This document shows positions 6,164 through 11,878 of a stretch of DNA of 11,878 bases, one piece after another. The notes beneath the pieces are model-generated. The model was not told the origin of the DNA. It ran no database searches and saw only the letters and a list, made by a program, of their open reading frames with translations. The position numbers were made by a program, and so were the translations under genes. The stretch's first letter is position 1. Each line of letters begins with the position of its first letter. The DNA is from Baffinella frigidus (taxonomy: Eukaryota > Cryptophyceae > Cryptomonadales > Baffinellaceae): positions 238,130 through 250,007 of the forward strand of contig MU646352.1 in the NCBI GenBank assembly GCA_026770585.1. Reading direction: 5' to 3'.

Positions 6164-6492
6164 GGGCGGAGGTTCCAGCGTGGGTCGTGTGCGCGGGCTT
6201 TGCTTTCCAATCGATTTATTGCTCGATTTATTGATATCACAACGAAGGCCAAGCTTACCAGGAGCTCTAGTCTCGGAGGCTACGTCACGCGCGGAGGTTG
6301 AGAGAGACCTTCATTGATCCGTTTGTAGGTTATGGGCGGAGGTTCCAGTTTGGGTCTTGAGCGCGGGTCTGTTTCCCGATCGGGTATTTCTTCTGCCCGG
6401 CCGCTGCGGCCTGGTGTAGGGATTGGGGATCAGGGGTGAGGGGTGAGGGGTTGGGGGTCAGGGGCGGAGGTTCCAGCTTGGGTCGTGTGCGC
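6164..6492 (+). repeat. Three spaced copies of a 30-bp repeat before the long telomere-like array
   Basis: GGGCGGAGGTTCCAG-(C/T)(G/T)TGGGTC, followed by GTG or TGA and GCGC, starts at 6164, 6333 and 6462. The first two copies continue alike (GCGCGGG-CT-TG-TTTCC). The third lies inside the beginning of the G-rich array. The sequence between copies is unique and contains no gene I can support. Confidence 0.8.
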
Positions 6493-8262
6493 TACCCAAG
6501 CGTTTGGGGTTTGGGGTTTGGGGTTTATGGTTAAGGGTTTAGGGTTTGAGGTTTAGGGTTTATGGTTGAGGGTTCTGGGTTTGGGGTTCAGAGTTTTGGG
6601 TTTAGGGTTTGAGGTTTGCGGTTTAGAGTTTAGGGTTTAGGGTTTAGGGTTTAGGGTTTAGGGTTTAGGGTTTAGGGTTTAGGGTTTAGGGTTTAGAGCT
6701 GAGGGTTTAGGGTGTAGGGTTTAGGGTTTGGGGTTTACATTTGAGGGTTCAGGATTTGGGGTTTGGGGTTTAGGGTTTGGGGTTCAGGGTTTAGGGTTTA
6801 GGGTTAAGGGTTTAGGGTTTAAGGGTTTAGGTTTTAGGGTTTAGGGTTTCGGGTTTCGGGTTCACGGTTGAGGGTTGAGGGTTTAGGGTTCGGGGTTTAG
6901 GGTTGAAGGATGAGGGTTCAGGTTTTAGGGTTTAGGGTTTAGGGTTTGGGGTTTAGGGTTTGGGGTTTAGAGTTTAGGGTTTAGGGTTTAGGGTTTAGGG
7001 TTTGGGGTTTAGGGTTCGGGTTCAGGGATTGGGGTTCAGGGTTTCGGGCTTAGGGTTCAGGGTTTGGGGTTCAAGTTTTAGGGTTCAGGGTTTGGTGTTT
7101 AGGGTTTAGGTTTCAGGGTTTACGTTCAGGGTTTAGGGTTTGGGGTTTAGGGTTTAGGGTTTCGGGTTGAGGGTTTGGGGTTTAGGGTTCAGAGTTCAGG
7201 ATTTAGGGTTCAGGGTTTGGAGTTTAGGGTTTAGGGTTTAGGGTTCAGGGGTAAGGGTTAAAGGTTTTGGGTTTGGGGTTTAGGGTTTAGGGTTCAGTGT
7301 TTGGGGTTTAGGGTTTAGCGTTTAGGGTTTGGGGTTTAGGGTTTGAAGTTTAGGGTTCATGATTTAGAGTTCAGTGTTTGGGGTTTAGGGTTTAGGGTTT
7401 AGGTTCAGGGTTTAGGGTTGAGGGTTGAGGGTTTCAGGGTTTGGGTTTGAGGATTTTTGGTTTAGGGGGCAAGGTTTAGGATTTAGGGTTTAAGGTTTTG
7501 GGCTGAGGGTTTAGGGTTTAGGGTTTAGGGTTTAGGATTGAGGGTTCAGGGTTGTGGGTTCAGGGTTCAGGGTTTGGGGTTTAGGGTTTCGGGTTTAGGG
7601 TTTCAGGTTTATGGTTTATGGTTTAGGGTTCAGGGTTTGGGGTTTAGGGTTTTGGGTTTAGGGTTTAGGGTTGATGGTTTAGGGTTCAGGGTTTGGGATT
7701 CAGGGGTCAGGGTTTAGGCTTTCTGGTTTAGAGTTGCGGGTTTACGATTCAGGGTTCAGGGTTTAGGGCTCAGGGTTTGGGGTTTGGGGTTTAGGGTTCA
7801 GAATTTGGGGTTTAGGGTTTAAGTTTTGGGGTTTGGGGTTCAGGGTTTTGATTTTTAGGGTTTAGGGTTTAGGTTCCGGGTTTAGGTTTTCAGGGTTTAT
7901 GGTTTAGGGTTTAGGGTTTAGGGTTGAGGGTTTAGGGTTTAGGTTTTAGAGTTCAGGATTTAGGGTTGAGGGTTTAGGGTTCAGGATTTAGGGTTCAGGG
8001 TTTAGGGTTCAGGGTTTAGGGTTCAGGGTTTAGGGTTTAGGGTTTAGGGTTTAGGGTTCAGGGTTTAGGGTTTGGGGTTCAGGGTTTAGGGTGTAGGGTT
8101 AGGGTTTAGGGTTTAGGTTTTGGGGTTTAGGGTTCAGGGTTTAGGGTTTAGGGTTCAGGGTTTAGGGTTTAGGGTTTTGGGTTTCGGGTTTAGGGTTTAG
8201 GGTTTAGGGTTTATGGTTTAGGGGGCAAGGTTTAGGGTTTCGGGTTGAGGGTTTAGGGTTTA
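6417..8262 (+). repeat. 1.85-kb degenerate telomere-like array, G-rich on this strand
   Basis: The block is almost entirely TTTAGGG and variants (TTCAGGG, TTTGGGG, TTGAGGG, TTTCGGG, TTTATGG). A perfect core of nine TTTAGGG units lies at 6629-6691. Most units vary at one or two positions, so the array has decayed and is not a working telomere. No gene lies inside it. Confidence 0.95.
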
Positions 8263-8738
8263 GGTCATATCAAGCCTAATTTGTTTTGGATAAAAATTGA
8301 GCTCTCCTGGCGGGGGGGTGGGGCCAGGGGACGAAAAAAAACGTTTTTTTTTTGAATTTGTTTGTTTGGGGGCAGGGTTCTCGGCGAGGAAAGTGTGTGA
8401 TTGCGGTAACCGTGTGCGTAGCGCGCAACCCGAGCTCCTTTGGCCGTGATGAAGCATTCGGTCCTGTCTCGAGTGGTGTATGGCGTGGCAGAGAGTGGAG
8501 GACAGCTTGGGTGCGATGCTGGCTTTTGCGCCGGACGACGCGGTGGATGCTTCCCCTGGCCCTCGCTTGCACTTCTCTCCCTTCACTGGATTCGTTTGCA
8601 GATACGTTGGCCCCGCGTGGCAACAGTTTCACCTTGCTTGTGTCGGCGAGCAGCATTTTCAAGAAAGGATGCTGAGTCGAGGACGTGCCCTGGGCACGAG
8701 ACACACGGCCTGATGCGGAGGGTAGTTGCGTGTTGCAG
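8263..8738. other. Unclear region between opposite telomere-like arrays; possible 5' exons
   Basis: 8300-8365 has homopolymer runs (G7, A8, T9-10). From about 8450 two plus-strand frames look partly protein-like. One (8480-8713) reads AWQRVEDSLGAMLAFAPDD. The other (about 8600-8738) reads DTLAPRGNSFTLLVSASS, hits TGA at 8673-8675, then reads VEDVPWARDTRPDAEG. A pyrimidine-rich acceptor-like stretch ends in TTTGCAG near 8601. I cannot build one gene from these pieces. A minus-strand frame starting at 8896 spans the region but is Ser/Arg/Pro-rich and is more likely a shadow. Confidence 0.3.
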
Positions 8739-9783
8739 GTGGAGGGAGTCCCTGCTACGGCGGCTGACTCGACGGAGGGAGGGAGGGTTGCGGAAGAGGG
8801 CTTGGGCGGGAACGCGAACGATTCCAGCGAGGTGACCGTAAAGCAGGCGGATGCCGGGGAGGACGTACGTCTGCCGACTGACCCTAAACCATACACCCTA
8901 CACCATCAACCCTCACCACTCAACACTCACCACTCAACACTCCACACTCAACTCTCAACCCTAATCCCGAAACCCGAATCCCAAAAACCGAAACCCGAAA
9001 CCCGAAACCCGAACCCGGAACCCCGAAACCCTCAACCTTCACCCCTCAACCCTCAACCCTCAACCCGAAACCCGAAATCAGAAACCCGAAACCAAAAACC
9101 CGAACCCCGAACCCCGAACCCCGAAACCTGAAGCCCGAAATCCGAAACCCGAAACCCTCAACCCTCAACCTTCACCCCTTAACCCTCAACCCTAAACCCT
9201 CAATCCTCAAACCTAACACCTAAACCCTCAACCCTCAACCCTCAACCCTAAACCCTAAACCCTCAACCCTAAACCCTGAACCTTGAAGCCTATACCCTAG
9301 ACCTTAACCCCAAACCCCAAACCCAAAACCCTTAACCCTACACCCTAAACTCTCAACCCGAAACCCCAAACTATCAACCCTAAAACCTCAACGCCAACCC
9401 TTAAACCCTTCACCCTTCACCCTAAACCCAAAACCCCAAACCAGGTTTAGAAGGTGGAGACGGGCGTGGGCGTGGATCTTCGCGGGGCGATCCTGAGTGG
9501 CGCGGTGCTCGGCAATATGCGCGGCGCCTTGCTCGGCGACTTGTCGTTGGCGGGGGCCGATCTGACAGGGGCGGACTTCACCGGCGCAGTGTGGGATAAG
9601 CAGAGATCTCTCGACCCTCCCTACAGTTTGATCTCTGCTCCGGGCTGCTTTCTTGAAAGGGGCACGAATCTCGCGGGGACCAAGTTCGACTACCTCCGTG
9701 GGGCCAACATGGATGGGGTCATACTCTGGGGGATCGACCTGGGAGGCAAGGACTGCCGTGGCGCTTCTTTCAATGGACCCTAA
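8739..9783 (+). CDS. Pentapeptide-repeat protein gene (3' part), with an intron of telomere-like repeat
   Basis: Proposed join: 8739-8864 and 9451-9783. The first segment encodes 42 mostly acidic residues (VEGVPATAADSTEGG, VKQADAGED) and ends at the donor-like GAC|GTACGT (8865) in phase 0. The second starts after the acceptor-like CAGGTTTAG (9450), also in phase 0. The second exon encodes 110 residues with pentapeptide repeats of A(D/N)LxG type: GADLTGADFTGAVWD, TNLAG, ANMDG, VILWG, IDLGG, KDCRG, ASFNG. Such repeats fold as a right-handed four-sided beta-helix; the roles are diverse and not readable here. The exon has no ATG before residue 23, so it fits an internal or last exon. Its TAA (9781-9783) lies in GGACCCTAAACCC, the first telomere-like unit. 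The 5' end of the gene is not found. Confidence 0.45.
8881..9445 (+). repeat. Telomere-like array, C-rich, filling a predicted intron
   Basis: The units are CCCTAAA, CCCTCAA, CCCGAAA, CCCGAACC and CACTCAACACTC. 8881-8950 is more diverged (CACTCAAC), and 9235-9260 is closest to CCCTAAA. Array orientation is opposite to 6417-8262. It runs almost exactly between the proposed donor at 8865 and acceptor at 9450. The many CCTAAAC and CCTCAAC units resemble branch-point and pyrimidine-tract sequence. Confidence 0.9.
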
Positions 9784-9895
9784 ACCCTAAACCCCAATCC
9801 GTAAACCCTCAACCTCAGACCCTAAACCCCCAACCCCAGACCCTAAACCCCAAACCCTACACCCTGAACCTCAACTCTAAACCGTAAACCCTACA
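9781..9895 (+). repeat. Short C-rich telomere-like array between two pentapeptide exons
   Basis: CCCTAAA, CCCCAAA, CCTCAAC and CCTACAC units start at the stop codon of the pentapeptide exon and end at ACCAGGTGCAG, just before the second copy. Confidence 0.9.
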
Positions 9896-9905
9896 CCAGG
9901 TGCAG

Positions 9906-10049
9906 AACCTGGCAATGGCCGTGGGCGTGGACTTTCGCGGGGCGATCCTGCAAGGAGTGGTGCTCGGCGATCTGCCCGTCGTTACCCTCAGAGACATCCC
10001 CGGAAGGTCCGTGGACGTTCATCCTCGCGGCGCGGTAATGGTCGAATAG
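9906..10049 (+). pseudogene. Second, diverged copy of the pentapeptide exon
   Basis: ACCAGG-TGCAG precedes it, as ACCAGG-TTTAG precedes the first copy, and both then read GGGCGTGGGCGTGGA or GGCCGTGGGCGTGGA. The frame gives NLAMAVGVDFRGAILQGVV and LGDLPVV, matching VETGVGVDLRGAILSGAVLG of the first exon. After about 70 bp similarity fades, pentapeptide periodicity is lost, and TAG ends the frame at 10049. It may be a decayed duplicate that included the end of the repeat-filled intron, or the last exon of the same gene, although I see no good donor for that in the first exon. Confidence 0.5.
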
Positions 10050-10170
10050 ACCTCAGGAGCTGCTGCTCCGCTTCGAGTGTCACGCTCTAGGTTTCACTAA
10101 GAGCGCTCGCCCGGCTCGGCCTTTCGGCTGCGGCCAGCGACGCCACCGTGCTGGCAACCTCCGCCGCCAG

Positions 10171-10343
10171 CGACAAAGAGAGAGAGAGAGAGGGAGGGAG
10201 GGAGGGAGGGAGGGAGGGAAGGAGAGCGAGAGATATAGAGCGAGGGAGGGAGAGAGAGAGAGCGAGAGAGAGAGAGAGAGAGATGGGTTGGGAGCGAGAG
10301 AGAGAGAGTGAGTGAGTGAGTGTGTGTGTGTGAGAGAGAGCGA
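10171..10343 (+). repeat. Purine microsatellites (GA)n and (GGGA)n with a GT stretch
   Basis: (GA)n runs, a (GGGA) block at 10193-10218 and GTGAGTGAGTGTGTGTG at about 10308-10331 follow each other on one strand. Long frames across this are simple-repeat translations (Ser/Leu repeats) and are not genes. Confidence 0.95.
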
Positions 10344-11176
10344 GATCCAACTCAGGACCGGTCGAGGTTTTCCCCCGGGACGCTCACCATCCGTGACCGG
10401 GACCGGTGGTTATTTTCTCTTGCCGGAGACGTACCATCCTAGGTTTCGTCCAAGGAGTGACGATGCGCAGCGCGCGTGGTTTCTACACTGTACGTGTGCA
10501 TGCCACGTGTAATACATGCAGCGCTTGCAACATGCAAGCTTCACGCACCGATTTGCACTCCACGCACTTGCCAGGCACGGGTTCCCGTACAGTGCATGCA
10601 CTCTATGTACAGCAGGACTTTTGGAACCGGAGGTTGCTCCTGTGAACGGGCACTACGCGTGGACACCTGCCATTTTGCAGGCGCGCGCGCTGCCCTATCT
10701 GCGCTTGCATCTTGTTTCAACAAAGCGGTGGAAAGAGGCGCCGGCTCCATGCTCACGGACCACTTCATGTACCGTGCCCTAGGTGCAGGCCCGTTTTAGT
10801 TTTTTACGGGGAGGCGGCGTCTTGTAATCTTATCCCGCCAGGTATTCAATTTAATAGCATGGCGCGCAGAATATGACGCGGCATGTTTGTGTCACCGTGG
10901 AAACCATCAAGGGCAACTTGGTCGTCCCCCACCTCAGGCAGCCAGCATGTGGTGGCGTGCAAGGGGCTGATCTCTCGCTCTGCATGTTGTGATCAGACGA
11001 CACGGGGCTTTTGAGGTGGGGGATTTCACGTCTTCCTGAGCCTGCGGGAAGCAGCTCGGTAGCGCATGCAAAGAACCAAAAGGGTTGAAGGGTGTGATGA
11101 GCTTTCACATCTTGGGCCCAGCTTGAGCTTGCGCCCCACACACGTAAATATGCGAGCACATATCGACCCCCCCCTC
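10344..11176. other. About 830 bp without a gene I can support
   Basis: 10490-10610 is rich in TGCA and CATG words, including the 12-bp palindrome AGTGCATGCACT at 10591-10602. A plus-strand frame (10516-10782) reads HYAWTPAILQARALPYLRLH and is the most protein-like here, but no start, splice site or family supports it. An inverted repeat of 12 bp (TCCCCCACCTCA at 10925-10936; its complement at 11012-11023) brackets 75 bp. Confidence 0.5.
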
Positions 11177-11298
11177 TACAGGGGTATCTCGCTCATAAGA
11201 AACCGCCCCCCCTTAGGACCCTACAGTAGGCTTATGCATAAGGCCCTATGGTGGGCCTAGGGGGGTGGGCGTTTTCTTATGAGCGAGGTACCCCTGTA
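11177..11298. mobile_element. 122-bp TA-flanked inverted-repeat element (MITE-like)
   Basis: The ends are CAGGGGTATCTCGCTCATAA at 11179 and its near-exact complement ending at 11296. The terminal repeats reach about 38 bp (through GAAA, CGCCC and C-runs) with a few mismatches. TA sits on each outer side (11177-11178 and 11297-11298), consistent with a TA target duplication as used by Tc1/mariner-like elements. The interior is also palindromic around CTTATGCATAAG (about 11229-11240), so the element can fold on itself. It has no coding capacity and would need a transposase in trans. The superfamily is inferred from the TA only. Confidence 0.75.
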
Positions 11299-11519
11299 CA
11301 CACCCACCGGCACCGACCCTGGCTGATTGGCTCGGCGTGCATCTCCTCATAGTGGACGTGACTGGGTAAAGTCACTCCGGCCATCCTACATGATGTCGAA
11401 ATCCCAGACTGGCGCGCGGCGAATGCACACGGCTTCGGCGTAGTGGTCGGAAGGAGGATACTGACTTGCGGGGACCTTCCTCTTTGAGGCTTCCACAAAC
11501 GCTTGTGGGAGGTGCTTTT
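11299..11519. other. Spacer after the inverted-repeat element; nothing recognised
   Basis: The sequence is unique with no convincing frame. A small inverted repeat (CTTCCACAAACGCTTGTGGGAGG) lies at about 11491-11513. Confidence 0.4.
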
Positions 11520-11738
11520 TAGAGAAAGAAAGAGAGAGAGAGAAAGAGATTTAGCGAGAGAAGGAAAGAGAGAGAGAGAGAGATCGAGAGATCGAGAGAA
11601 AGAGACAGAGAAAGAGAGAGAGAGTGTGTGTGAGTGTGTGAGAGAGAAAGAAAGAGATAAAGTGTGTGTGTGAGAGACAGTGCGTGAGTGAGAGAGAGTG
11701 TTTGGGCGTGAGTCTGTGTGTGTGTGAGAGAGAGAGAT
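11520..11738 (+). repeat. Purine microsatellite (GA)n, (GAAA)n with (GT)n patches
   Basis: The strand is almost pyrimidine-free in its first 100 bases (GAGAGA, AAAGAGA, GATCGAGAGATCGAGAG). GTGTGTGTGAGTGTGTG and similar blocks follow. Minus-strand frames here are Ser/Leu/His simple-repeat translations. Confidence 0.95.
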
Positions 11739-11878
11739 TGGTATTTTATTGCCGAACAACTAGCGCCAGAACTTCACCTCACACGCCCCGTAGAACGTGC
11801 TGCCCTACGCATATGTGATAATTACTGTGCTCCGTGTCAGCCGCTCTTGCGAGCTTTTTCCGGATGGATTCGAACTCC
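11739..11878. other. Right edge; nothing recognised
   Basis: The last 140 bases contain no frame or RNA gene I can support. GGATTCGAACTCC at the end resembles a tRNA T-loop box, but the stems do not fit on either strand within the window. Confidence 0.4.

Noticed and set aside
8276-8896. Minus-strand 206-codon frame
   Set aside because: It is Ser/Pro/Arg-rich and ends in a homopolymer region. The plus strand carries a better acidic exon in 8739-8864. I cannot fully exclude it.
1515-9895. CRISPR-like array in the regular repeats
   Set aside because: The repeats are 7-bp telomere-type units without spacers, in a eukaryotic setting with introns.
10087-10350. Frames of Ser/Leu repeats at 10087-10350 and 11277-11759
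   Set aside because: They are translations of (GA)n and related microsatellites.
10476-10799. Overlapping plus frames at 10476-10799 as a gene
   Set aside because: Several frames are open together in GC-rich, TGCA-rich sequence. None has a start context, splice site or family feature that picks it out.
11860-11878. tRNA gene at the right edge (GGATTCGAACTCC)
   Set aside because: The T-loop word is present, but the T-stem does not pair properly on either strand, and the rest would lie outside the window.

Overview
The window looks like nuclear DNA of a eukaryote, probably a protist or alga. It has long arrays of plant-type telomere-like repeat (CCCTAAA/TTTAGGG), GT-AG introns with GTAAGT donors and a CTAAC branch point, a MYND zinc finger gene, short dispersed repeats and no bacterial-style operons. 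TTTAGGG telomeres occur in land plants, many green algae, chromerids, dinoflagellates and some other protists, so the lineage cannot be fixed from this alone. The large share of degenerate telomere-like DNA suggests a subtelomeric or rearranged location.

Layout. 1-937 holds the 5' part of a minus-strand gene that runs off the left edge and encodes a secreted or organelle-targeted, Pro/Ala/Gln-rich protein. 1039-1425 carries two copies of a dispersed element whose end is built on TCCTTTAGG. 1515-2427 is C-rich telomere-like DNA with unique islands, and it changes to the G-rich strand near 2370. A MYND-finger gene (minus, 2414-2896) borrows its stop codon from this repeat. 2937-4042 is a diverged tandem duplication of about 0.45-0.5 kb, each copy headed by the same element. 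A short G-rich telomere-like block and a 20-bp minisatellite follow.

4451-5720 is best read as a three-exon plus-strand gene with an acidic C-terminus. A diverged element and a diverged copy of the gene's last coding segment lie behind it. 6164-6500 has a 30-bp repeat in three copies. 6417-8262 is 1.85 kb of degenerate TTTAGGG. After about 0.6 kb of unclear sequence, 8739-9783 can be read as a pentapeptide-repeat gene whose intron is almost entirely CCCTAAA-like repeat. A second, broken copy of its pentapeptide exon lies at 9906-10049. 10050-11878 has purine microsatellites, a 122-bp TA-flanked inverted-repeat element and no gene I can support.

The genes show no shared pathway. What links them is the repeat landscape: telomere-like DNA supplies stop codons and apparently an intron, and the TCCTTTAGG elements lie just upstream of three predicted starts. 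All gene models are my own reading of frames and splice signals; none has been tested against transcripts or databases.
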